A stretch of 64,000 nucleotides of DNA, taken from contig NZ_FUYK01000007.1 of NCBI RefSeq assembly GCF_900167955.1, forward strand, positions 1 to 64,000. The letters run 5' to 3'. Shown here in pieces: positions 53,261 to 60,510 of this stretch. This DNA is from Candidatus Nitrosotalea bavarica (GTDB taxonomy: Archaea > Thermoproteota > Nitrososphaeria > Nitrososphaerales > Nitrosopumilaceae). The first letter of the stretch is position 1. Each line of letters opens with the position of its first letter. Below the pieces are notes generated by a model. It worked only from the letters and a program-made list of their open reading frames with translations, was not told the origin of the DNA and did no database searches. A program made the position numbers and the translations under genes.

Positions 53261-54826
53261 ATGGCAGGAAGGAGAATAGTTCTAACTGCAGATCGTAGCC
53301 TTATGACTAATTATCGAGGCAATTTTCTGTATGGCTTTATTGCATGTGGTCCTTATGAAGTAGTTCCAGAATGGGTTTTTGATAAAGTGTTTTGTCCTCC
53401 AGTTGAAACTGATCAAGTGACTGGTGAAGCAAAGGTAGCTCAAGTTGGTTTGAGAAGAGTAGAATCTGCACTATTGCAAGGTTACAAACGAGATGAGGTG
53501 TTTATAGCAAATCCTGATTATTTAGAAAAATGTGTTGGGCCTGATACCAAAGTAGTAGGAATTAATGTAATGGATCCTCTTGGCATGGCTCCAGTCACCA
53601 CGACAATGTCCCCTGAAAAACTCTCCTACATTGCAATGAAATTTAAGAGAATGTGTGCTAAGATAATCCAACTAAAGAAGAAGTATAATTTTCATGTTGT
53701 AGTTGGTGGTAACGGTGCATGGGAACTTGCAAAAACTGATAGAATGAAAATCCATGGTATTGATACAGTTGTAGTAGGTGAAGCAGATGAATTGGCTTTA
53801 GATCTTTTCCATGATCTTGAAAAAGGTGATGCGCCAGAGTTGATGCATTGCTTTGTTAAGAATATTCAAAATATTCCTATGATTCAGGGACCAACTGTTA
53901 ACTCATTAATTGAGGCAATGCGAGGATGTGGACGAGGCTGTGACTTTTGTGATGTCAATAAAAGATCAAAAAAAGATTTACCGCTAGAAAGATTACAACA
54001 AGAGGCAAAAATGAATCTTGATTATGGTTTTGATTCTATATGGTTACATTCTGATGAAATGCTTCTTTATGGTTGTGATAACCGAGACTTTCAACCAAAC
54101 TATGATGCCATAATGGAATTGTGGAAAGGTTTGAAGTCTTTGGGTGCAAGATTTGTTGGAACTACTCATATGACATTCTCTGCTGTATGTGCTGATCCAA
54201 AACTACTGCATGACATGTCTGAAGTAAATGACATGAGCGATGAAAAATGGCTTGCCACAAATCTTGGAATTGAAACAGTTGCACCTAGAATGGTTAAGAA
54301 ACATCTTGGGGTCAAGACAAAGCCATTTTCAACAGATGAATGGGGCTGGGTTGTTAGAGAAGGTGCAAGGATACTAAATGAGAACCATTGGTTCCCAGCA
54401 GCTACTATCATAATTGGTTGGCCTGATGAGACACCAGATGAGACTCAATATACTATAGATTTGATTGAAGACTTTAGGAAAACAAGAATGCGTGGCCTAG
54501 TTGCACCATTATTGTATCAAGACTTTAGTGAAAAGAATTCCATGCACTTTGGTAATCTTAATGAAGCCCAGTTTACACTATTTTGGAAATCATGGGAACA
54601 TAATCTTAGAGTCATTAATGATATCATTCCTATAATAATTAGAAATAAGACATTTGGTCCACCTATGAAACTTGTTATGTATGGTATGATAAAAGCTGGA
54701 ACCTGGGCAATTATGAGATATCTCAGAGGTTTATCTAAAGATCTATTCAATGGTAAACTTCCAGAAGATATTATGGAAAAATATGCCCGAAGCAGATCTG
54801 TAAATGCTCCTTCTTATACTAGATAG
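53261..54826 (+). CDS. B12-binding-type radical SAM protein (candidate lipid-modifying enzyme)
   Basis: A 521-residue protein. The SAM cluster is C223-x3-C227-x2-C230 (GCGRGCDFC). The N-terminal ~200 residues form a Rossmann-type domain with VVVGGNGAWELA and VVVGEADELALDLF, as in cobalamin-binding radical SAM proteins; the DxHxxG cobalamin-His motif is not seen. The long C-terminal part contains FPAATIIIGWPDETPDET. Archaeal enzymes of this layout include the GDGT ring synthases (Grs) and tetraether synthase (Tes), and thaumarchaea need both kinds. I cannot tell these apart here. Monocistronic; convergent overlap of 8 bp with the next gene. Confidence 0.8.
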   Translation: MAGRRIVLTADRSLMTNYRGNFLYGFIACGPYEVVPEWVFDKVFCPPVETDQVTGEAKVAQVGLRRVESALLQGYKRDEVFIANPDYLEKCVGPDTKVVGINVMDPLGMAPVTTTMSPEKLSYIAMKFKRMCAKIIQLKKKYNFHVVVGGNGAWELAKTDRMKIHGIDTVVVGEADELALDLFHDLEKGDAPELMHCFVKNIQNIPMIQGPTVNSLIEAMRGCGRGCDFCDVNKRSKKDLPLERLQQEAKMNLDYGFDSIWLHSDEMLLYGCDNRDFQPNYDAIMELWKGLKSLGARFVGTTHMTFSAVCADPKLLHDMSEVNDMSDEKWLATNLGIETVAPRMVKKHLGVKTKPFSTDEWGWVVREGARILNENHWFPAATIIIGWPDETPDETQYTIDLIEDFRKTRMRGLVAPLLYQDFSEKNSMHFGNLNEAQFTLFWKSWEHNLRVINDIIPIIIRNKTFGPPMKLVMYGMIKAGTWAIMRYLRGLSKDLFNGKLPEDIMEKYARSRSVNAPSYTR

Positions 54827-55157
54827 ATTTTTTCTCTAATGTACTAATTGCAGCATCTGCAATAGTGTTTGATTTCGGCGTTAAAACAACAAAATAGATC
54901 TTGTCTGATCTTTCTGCAGCTTCTACACTTTTGAATTTTTTTAAATTCATGTCAAACTCTAACAATTTTCCATCGAGTTTTCCTTTTGAATATATCATCA
55001 AATAGGAGTTTCCTGAAGCTGGAGTTAAGGGTATTATGGAAAAAATATATCCTTTGTAAGAGTTTATTGGCAAAACATTTTTCATTGGTGGTGCCATGGT
55101 AGACATTGCAATAAATATGTCTTCAGGAGAGTCAAACTCTTCAAATTCGAAATCCAA
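54819..55157 (-). CDS. Conserved hypothetical protein
   Basis: A 112-residue soluble alpha/beta protein that starts at TTG 55157 with an acidic N-terminus (MDFEFEEFDSPEDIF). Strands KGYIFSIIPLTP, SYLMIYSKGKL and DKIYFVVLTPKS are separated by charged helices. No known motif. It sits between the radical SAM gene (convergent, 8-bp overlap) and the PEFG-CTERM array. Function unknown. Confidence 0.6.
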   Translation of the reverse strand: MDFEFEEFDSPEDIFIAMSTMAPPMKNVLPINSYKGYIFSIIPLTPASGNSYLMIYSKGKLDGKLLEFDMNLKKFKSVEAAERSDKIYFVVLTPKSNTIADAAISTLEKKSI

Positions 55158-55294
55158 TGTATATGCTTGTTTATTCTTGTATAATAATCTATGATATCTG
55201 ATATGGAATTTATTAAAATAAGTGATATTATGACTGACTCCGTTTTAATATTGTATGTTTATAAAATATTTTAAAAAATTAATTGATTCTAGTT

Positions 55295-56335
55295 CTAGTA
55301 TTTTGGCATAAATCTTAGTCCAGTCTTTGCTGAAACTGCAATTATTGATATGATTGCAATTGCAAATACTAGAGCTGCGATTGGTCCAAACTCTGGAACT
55401 ATTACTGTTCCAACAATACCAATTGTACTATCACCTGTGCTGAATGGAATGCTAAGTATTCTACTAGTTTGACCCTTGGTTTCAGTGAACTGAACTGCTT
55501 TGCTACCCACTGTTACTATGAAATTGGTGTCTGGTAATGTAGCTGTACTTACTGCTGCTATTCCTTTTGTTAAATTGGCATCAGCATTTGGTGGAGGTAG
55601 TGTCTTTGCATCTATCAACACACGTGGTATGGTGACTGTTATGGAACCAGGTGCTGTGGCAGGACTTAGATTGATCTGAAGCGTGTATGTGGATGATAAA
55701 ATACTCATACTAGTAACAGTAGCTCCTTTGATTTCATATGGTATGTTGTAAGTTTGACTTCCTGATTGTAATGGATATGTTCCAGTGATTGATTGTGTTA
55801 CTGTGGATGAACCAGTTCCTCCATTGAAATGGAATGTGTGGGTTGCATTTGTGTATGGGCCATATTGAACTACTATGGTATAATTACCTGCATTTATCCA
55901 AAGTGGTCCAGTTGCTAGAAATGATTTGGTATAAGTACCATCTGCTGAAGGTGTTAACTGATCTACTCTTACCATATTATTTAATGGATTCGTAACTCTG
56001 ACCGTTACATCGGTTCCGTTCTGTATGTCTCTCACTTGGCCTGACATGACAATTTTGTCTCCTTGATTATATGTCGGTAAATCCGTCTGGACAGTAATAG
56101 GTGCTAATGTTGTTTTAATTACTCCCGTTCCACTCTTATTAGCTTCTTGTTGTAAGTATTGGTAAGCTGTCATATTGTCTTGCAAATTTGGATTCTGCGG
56201 TCCAGCGTTGGATGGTGGTGGTGCTGTAGCATTCTGTCCAAAAACTGGCAAACCAATTGGTGCCAAGAATACTGTGATAATTAGTAATGACGCAATAAAG
56301 ATATTTTGTCTTCTCATGCCTGCTAAAATACTCAA
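55295..56335 (-). CDS. PEFG-CTERM surface protein, array copy 1
   Basis: A 346-residue exported protein: signal peptide (residues ~10-34), a Pro/Asn-rich spacer, an Ig-like domain (ITVQTDLPTYNQGDKIVMSGQV..., ~79-170) and a second beta domain (VTSMSILSSTYTLQINL... to ~305). It ends with PEFG, a membrane helix and KTGLRFMPKY. PEFG-CTERM is a thaumarchaeal sorting signal thought to be cut by an archaeosortase. This copy has the longest spacer and the most divergent second domain. The last 104 bp are identical in all five copies. Confidence 0.92.
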   Translation of the reverse strand: MSILAGMRRQNIFIASLLIITVFLAPIGLPVFGQNATAPPPSNAGPQNPNLQDNMTAYQYLQQEANKSGTGVIKTTLAPITVQTDLPTYNQGDKIVMSGQVRDIQNGTDVTVRVTNPLNNMVRVDQLTPSADGTYTKSFLATGPLWINAGNYTIVVQYGPYTNATHTFHFNGGTGSSTVTQSITGTYPLQSGSQTYNIPYEIKGATVTSMSILSSTYTLQINLSPATAPGSITVTIPRVLIDAKTLPPPNADANLTKGIAAVSTATLPDTNFIVTVGSKAVQFTETKGQTSRILSIPFSTGDSTIGIVGTVIVPEFGPIAALVFAIAIISIIAVSAKTGLRFMPKY

Positions 56336-56383
56336 GGATCTTGAGTATTTATGTATTGATAAAAGAAAATTTGACTTCTAGTT

Positions 56384-57217
56384 CTAGTATTTTGGCATAA
56401 ATCTTAGTCCAGTCTTTGCTGAAACTGCAATTATTGATATGATTGCAATTGCAAATACTAGAGCTGCGATTGGTCCAAACTCTGGAATTATCTGTGTACC
56501 GATTATTTCTATATCTTGATCTCCTTGTAGAAACTGAATGGTTAGATTTCTAAAATTATTATCTGAAGATTCACTTTGTGGTTTTACTTCGGCGCCATCT
56601 ATGAGTATTATGAACGCATCATCTTGACCTGAATTTGTCTTTGCATCAATCAAAGTCCTTGGTAGTTGTACTGTAATGGTTCCATCACTTGTGGAATTTA
56701 CTGACACGATTACGGACAAGCTCTGTGCGTCTATTGTCATAGTTTTAACAGTACCTCCACTTATGGTATAATTTACGTTGAAAGTCTGTTGACTATTAGG
56801 ATCTTTGAGCGGAAATACATTGCTTGTAGGGGTAATTGAACTTTGGAAAGTAAAAGTAGCCTGTGCGGTTACATTCGGAGGTCCATATTGAACTTTTACT
56901 ATGTATGCCCCATTTAATTTCCATAGTGTTCCCACTGCCTTGATTGTATCTGTATACTTGCCATCTTGCGATACGTCAATCTGTGCCACTTGAACAAGAC
57001 TGTTAGTTGGATCCAATATCTGAACGGTTAACGGAGTTCCAAAAACTACTGATTGTACAGCACCTGAGATCACAATTGTATCACCTAATGTGTATGATGA
57101 TTTGTCAGTATTCATTGTGATTAGTGGTGCCGTGGGAGGAGTTGATTGTGCCAAAATGGGAACTGATAGTGCCGAACTTAGGAAAAACAATATAATTAAA
57201 ATTGGTAAATAACGCAT
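56384..57217 (-). CDS. PEFG-CTERM surface protein, array copy 2
   Basis: A 277-residue exported protein. The signal peptide (~1-23) ends near SVPILAQ. The Ig-like domain begins ITMNTDKSSYTLGDTIVISGAV, and the second beta domain includes VIVSVNSTSDGTITVQLPRTLIDAKT and IEIIGTQIIPEFG. It then has the shared helix and KTGLRFMPKY. The segment before PEFG is closest to copies 5 and 3. 48 bp separate its stop from the start of copy 1. It is predicted to be anchored to the cell surface after sortase-like processing. Confidence 0.92.
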   Translation of the reverse strand: MRYLPILIILFFLSSALSVPILAQSTPPTAPLITMNTDKSSYTLGDTIVISGAVQSVVFGTPLTVQILDPTNSLVQVAQIDVSQDGKYTDTIKAVGTLWKLNGAYIVKVQYGPPNVTAQATFTFQSSITPTSNVFPLKDPNSQQTFNVNYTISGGTVKTMTIDAQSLSVIVSVNSTSDGTITVQLPRTLIDAKTNSGQDDAFIILIDGAEVKPQSESSDNNFRNLTIQFLQGDQDIEIIGTQIIPEFGPIAALVFAIAIISIIAVSAKTGLRFMPKY

Positions 57218-57263
57218 ATCGGACTTGTCTTTCGGTTGTATATTTCCTTTACTATATTTCTAA

Positions 57264-57287
57264 TAAAAAATGAAAAAGTAGAGCGTT
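57264..57287 (-). terminator. T-rich terminator conserved after array copies 3, 4 and 5
   Basis: After the stop codon the minus strand reads CTACTTTTTCATTTTTT. The same 24-bp block, with one base difference, follows copy 4 (58537-58560) and copy 5 (59164-59187). T-runs of this type end archaeal transcripts; each of these genes therefore probably has its own transcript. Confidence 0.55.
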
Positions 57288-58169
57288 CTAGTATTTTGGC
57301 ATAAATCTTAGTCCAGTCTTTGCTGAAACTGCAATTATTGATATGATTGCAATTGCAAATACTAGAGCTGCGATTGGTCCAAACTCTGGAACTATCTGTG
57401 TACCAATTATCTCAATCTTCTCAGATCCTGCTTGGAATGGAATTACTATATTCCTTGTGTCTGTAGTAGGTGACTCTGTAAACTCTGTTATCTGTTCACC
57501 ATCAATTAGGACTGCAAAGACGCTGTCGGTTGTACCACTTTTTGCATCGAGCACTGATCTTGGAATGTTAAGAGTGATCTGACCATCATTATCTGCTTGT
57601 ATTGCAACAGCCAGAGTCTTAGATGCGGTGTCCAATGTTGCTCCAGAAACAGTTCCTCCGTTAATACTGTAATCTATACAGTAAAACTGAGTACCTACTG
57701 AAGTTGAAAGCTGTTGTGGTGTGCAATTATTAGTTGTCTGTCCACCGCCAGGAAGTGTGAATTGTGTTGTTGTTGAAAGTAGTCCTTGTTGAGCTCCTTC
57801 TTGAACATAAATGGTGTATGTTCCACCTACAGTCCATAATGGACTTGAAGTGTTGATTTTAGCTTGAAAATCACCACTACTGCTCACTGTTATCTGATTT
57901 ACTTCTACAACGTTTCCTGTTGGATCAGAAACTTTCATTGTAACAGCCTGTCCCCCTATTGCATTTTGGACATGTCCTGTAACAATTACTATTGACTGTC
58001 TGTCATAAACATCTTTGTCGGTTGACACTGTGATTGGCAGGATTTGTTGAGACCCAGTACCAGGGCTGCTTTGCATTTTATCTACTGACTGCGCAAATGC
58101 AGGTAGAATGCCTATTACAGCTACTGTAGCAAGAATTGCGATCAACGCATATTCTTTATGAGTACTCAT
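57288..58169 (-). CDS. PEFG-CTERM surface protein, array copy 3
   Basis: A 293-residue exported protein that begins MSTHKEYALIAILATVAVIG, nearly the same signal peptide as copy 4. It has the Ig-like domain (ITVSTDKDVYDRQSIVIVTGHV) and the second beta domain with an added pair of cysteines (NNCTPQQ...FYCIDYS) that could form a disulfide outside the cell. It ends with PEFG, helix and KTGLRFMPKY. The upstream promoter bases are shared with copy 4, and the bases after the stop with copies 4 and 5. Confidence 0.92.
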   Translation of the reverse strand: MSTHKEYALIAILATVAVIGILPAFAQSVDKMQSSPGTGSQQILPITVSTDKDVYDRQSIVIVTGHVQNAIGGQAVTMKVSDPTGNVVEVNQITVSSSGDFQAKINTSSPLWTVGGTYTIYVQEGAQQGLLSTTTQFTLPGGGQTTNNCTPQQLSTSVGTQFYCIDYSINGGTVSGATLDTASKTLAVAIQADNDGQITLNIPRSVLDAKSGTTDSVFAVLIDGEQITEFTESPTTDTRNIVIPFQAGSEKIEIIGTQIVPEFGPIAALVFAIAIISIIAVSAKTGLRFMPKY

Positions 58170-58196
58170 CTTATTTGCGATTAAGAAGCGAGACTA

Positions 58197-58213
58197 TTTA
58201 TGTATATTTAAAA
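58197..58213 (-). promoter_or_regulatory. Promoter TATA region of array copy 3, shared with copy 4
   Basis: Minus strand reads TTTTAAATATACATAAA, about 28-44 nt upstream of the start codon. The same element lies upstream of copy 4 at 59151-59170. In both genes the bases from the TATA region into the signal-peptide codons are almost unchanged, so the promoter was duplicated with the gene. Confidence 0.6.
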
Positions 58214-58536
58214 AAAATTCTGTTATCTAGTCGAGATTTATTTATCTTATAGATTGGATCTAAAGTATATTTGATAATTTAACCTGTGTAAAATCATCTT
58301 CAAATGTCTTCTTTTTATCTGAGATTTTGGATTTATAGAAAATAATTTTTTAATTATGTGGTTTTTGTAATTTGTTTATGTTATATGTTTGAGTACTAAT
58401 CTTATTTGGTTGTAATTGATATGATTACATATTTACTAATATATTTTAGAATTTGTTTAATGATTGACTTCATTCGCTACTTTTTACAATTTGATTTGTT
58501 AAATTTTGTTAATGTTCCCATTAGGGAAAATTTTCT
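58214..58536. other. AT-rich gap inside the PEFG array with a possible paralogue remnant
   Basis: About 320 bp with no intact gene. Bases 58391-58408 nearly match the start-codon region of copies 3 and 4 (gagtac-cat-cttatttg), but the start codon has become ATT and the frame closes after 16 codons. Nothing else is recognised. This could be the decayed 5' end of another array member. Confidence 0.4.
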
Positions 58537-58560
58537 TAAAAAATGAAAAAGTAGAGAGTT

Positions 58561-59124
58561 CTAGTATTTTGGCATAAATCTTAGTCCAGTCTTTGCTGAA
58601 ACTGCAATTATTGATATGATTGCAATTGCAAATACTAGAGCTGCGATTGGTCCAAACTCTGGAATTGCTGGAGGTGATGGTGTTACTTCACCTGCGATTT
58701 GGAATATAGCTGAATTCACTCTTGCTTGTTCGTCTCCTTGCTGTGCTTTTATTGTGTATTGTCCATTCTCAAGCCATAGATTGCCAGCGGTACTTACTGT
58801 TTTAGTAAAGTCTCCGTTACTATCAAGGGTCACTTGAGCTGCTGTCACTACATTATCAGATGGACTGGTTATCTCCAAAGCGACATCTTGTCCTGGGTAT
58901 GGATTTACAACATGTCCAGTGATCATAATTTGTGAATTGTGATCGTAACCTGGTTTGTCAGTTGTCACTGTTATTGCAACTTGCGGTATCTGTTGAATGT
59001 TGTTGGTGTCATTACAGTCCGGACACGCTAAGTATGGGTTGTTTGCTGCAAAGGCAGGTACTACACCTACTATAGCTGCTGTAGCAAGAATTGCGATCAA
59101 CGCATATTCTTTATGAGTACTCAT
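58561..59124 (-). CDS. PEFG-CTERM surface protein, array copy 4 (short form)
   Basis: A 187-residue exported protein: MSTHKEYALIAILATAAIVG signal peptide, one Ig-like domain (ITVTTDKPGYDHNSQIMITGHV...), then directly EVTPSPPAIPEFG, the helix and KTGLRFMPKY. It lacks the ~100-residue second beta domain of the other four, although both flanks are intact. The mature N-terminus has a CPDC pair (LACPDCNDTNN) not seen in the others. The short linker suggests clean loss of a domain or an ancestral short form. Confidence 0.92.
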   Translation of the reverse strand: MSTHKEYALIAILATAAIVGVVPAFAANNPYLACPDCNDTNNIQQIPQVAITVTTDKPGYDHNSQIMITGHVVNPYPGQDVALEITSPSDNVVTAAQVTLDSNGDFTKTVSTAGNLWLENGQYTIKAQQGDEQARVNSAIFQIAGEVTPSPPAIPEFGPIAALVFAIAIISIIAVSAKTGLRFMPKY

Positions 59125-59150
59125 CTTATTTGCGATTAAGCAGAATGGAT

Positions 59151-59170
59151 ATTTATGTATATTTAAAAAA
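59151..59170 (-). promoter_or_regulatory. Promoter TATA region of array copy 4
   Basis: The same TTTAAATATACATAAAT element as at copy 3, about 27-46 nt upstream of ATG 59124. It lies between the copy 5 terminator and the copy 4 start, so copy 4 has its own promoter. Confidence 0.6.
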
Positions 59171-59187
59171 TGAAAAAGTAGAGAGTT

Positions 59188-60087
59188 CTAGTATTTTGGC
59201 ATAAATCTTAGTCCAGTCTTTGCTGAAACTGCAATTATTGATATGATTGCAATTGCAAATACTAGAGCTGCGATTGGTCCAAACTCTGGAATTATCTGTG
59301 TACCGATTATCTCTATTTCTTGAGTTCCATTTACAAATGGAATTGATAGAGTTCTAGCGGTTGTTGTCGTGCTCGTCTCTTGGAAATCAGCTTCTTGGCC
59401 GTCGTTTAATACAACCCATTTGTCATCTTGACCACCACTTGTTTGTGAATCAATGAGTCCTCTTGGGAGTGTTATAGTTAATACTCCATCTCCAGTGGTT
59501 TGTATTGATACAATAAGCGACTTTGATTGTACGTCAGCCTTTATGTCCGTGACTTTACCATTGGTTATGCTGTATTGTACGGAAAGTGACGTTCCATCAA
59601 CTGGCATAGTGTTTCCCGCCTGTGTCGGAGTTCCAGTAGAACCTGCAAATTGGAAGGTTGTTTGGGCTGTGTTGACATTACTGCCGAACTGTACTGTCAC
59701 CTTGTATGCACCTGCTGCTGACCAGAGAGGGCCTGTAGCTTTAAACGATGTTGAATAAGTTCTATCAGAACCCAAATCTATTTGAGCCAATTTTACAATG
59801 TTTCCTATTGGGTTAAAGATCTCCATAGTGACTGGTTGACCAGAAATGTAATTCATTGTACTTCCTGATATTGTAATTGTATCACCATCATTGTATGAAG
59901 CCTTGTCTGTTGTTACACTGATTGCACCTGTTGGTGTAGGACTTACCAGATTTCCAGATAATGTTGCATTTGTAGAATTTGTACCTAATGGATTCTGAAC
60001 TGCATATGGAGAAGCAAAAACGGGCATTACTCCTATAGCGCAAAGCAAAATCGCAAATAGCGCAAATCCTTTAAAGCGAGTGCTCAT
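59188..60087 (-). CDS. PEFG-CTERM surface protein, array copy 5
   Basis: A 299-residue exported protein: basic N-terminus MSTRFKGFALFAILLCAIG, signal cleavage near MPVFASP, Ig-like domain (ISVTTDKASYNDGDTITISGST), second beta domain (LIVSIQTTGDGVLTITLPRGLIDSQT; EIEIIGTQIIPEFG), then the shared end. It is the first gene of the array. Its own promoter, minus-strand TTTAAATA at 60111-60118, is ~27 nt from the ATG. Divergent from rpoH. Confidence 0.92.
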   Translation of the reverse strand: MSTRFKGFALFAILLCAIGVMPVFASPYAVQNPLGTNSTNATLSGNLVSPTPTGAISVTTDKASYNDGDTITISGSTMNYISGQPVTMEIFNPIGNIVKLAQIDLGSDRTYSTSFKATGPLWSAAGAYKVTVQFGSNVNTAQTTFQFAGSTGTPTQAGNTMPVDGTSLSVQYSITNGKVTDIKADVQSKSLIVSIQTTGDGVLTITLPRGLIDSQTSGGQDDKWVVLNDGQEADFQETSTTTTARTLSIPFVNGTQEIEIIGTQIIPEFGPIAALVFAIAIISIIAVSAKTGLRFMPKY

Positions 60088-60173
60088 CCTAGTTAGGCAT
60101 GATTTTTTTTGCTATTTAAAGTTGCGGAAAAAATTATTGACAAATGGTACTAAATTTGACACGTTTCAGATTA

Positions 60174-60185
60174 GATATATATTAA
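60174..60185 (+). promoter_or_regulatory. TATA box for the rpoH-rpoB-rpoA1 operon
   Basis: GATATATATTAA lies about 80 nt before ATG 60259, so the mRNA should carry a leader of roughly 50-55 nt. This differs from the leaderless pattern of most other promoters here. Confidence 0.6.
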
Positions 60186-60242
60186 CCTCTCGGTGGATTC
60201 ACCTTAGTTTGTGGATTAGTTATGCGTTTACAGCTAATGTTG

Positions 60243-60250
60243 AAAGGAGA
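60243..60250 (+). promoter_or_regulatory. Shine-Dalgarno site of rpoH
   Basis: AAAGGAGA ends 8 nt before ATG 60259, a strong ribosome-binding site. It fits the leadered mRNA predicted from the TATA position. A similar AAAGGAGAG lies before rpoA1 (63842-63850). Confidence 0.7.
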
Positions 60251-60258
60251 TTTTAGAC

Positions 60259-60510
60259 ATGATAAGTAAAAAAGAGAAAATACTCATTCCAGATCATATC
60301 TATGTCCCAAAACATGAGATAATCAATAAAGATGAAGCAATGAAAGTTCTTGAAAAATATCATACCAAGCCCACTGAAATGCCGCTAATCTTTGTAAGTG
60401 ATCCAGCTATCCGAGGTTTAGGAGTAAAGCCAGGTGATATGATAAAAATTACAAGAAAGAGTCCTACTGCTGGTGAGAGTCTCTACTATAGGTACGTGGT
60501 GGAAGAATAA
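60259..60510 (+). CDS. rpoH: DNA-directed RNA polymerase subunit H (Rpb5 C-terminal homologue)
   Basis: An 83-residue archaeal RpoH: ILIPDHIYVPKHEIINKDEAMKVLEKY, MPLIFVSDPAIRGLGVKPGDMIKITRKSPTAGES and the end YYRYVV are diagnostic. It is the first gene of the RNA polymerase operon. Its TAA stop shares one base with the rpoB ATG (TAATG), which favours coupled translation and equal subunit amounts. Confidence 0.97.
   Translation: MISKKEKILIPDHIYVPKHEIINKDEAMKVLEKYHTKPTEMPLIFVSDPAIRGLGVKPGDMIKITRKSPTAGESLYYRYVVEE

Larger units (their letters stand above)
55295..59291 (-). repeat. Five identical 104-bp repeats encoding the PEFG-CTERM ends
   Basis: The same 104 bases, including the TAG stop and all third codon positions, occur at 55295-55398, 56384-56487, 57288-57391, 58561-58664 and 59188-59291. 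They encode the sorting signal, membrane helix and basic tail. Sequence upstream in each gene is clearly diverged, so the repeats stand out as homogenised blocks. Confidence 0.95.

Noticed and set aside
59453-59758. Antisense open frames within the PEFG genes (also 57343-57582, 58616-58837)
   Set aside because: They mirror the low-complexity beta-domain codons and share the antisense of the 104-bp block; no start or promoter evidence.
55295-60087. CRISPR array suggested by five regularly spaced repeats
   Set aside because: The 104-bp repeats are coding, spaced by 800-1100 bp or more, and lie in frame at gene ends; no short repeat-spacer pattern exists.
55295-60087. Insertion sequences or a transposon behind the repeated blocks
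   Set aside because: No transposase, terminal inverted repeats or target duplications are seen; repeats match gene ends exactly.
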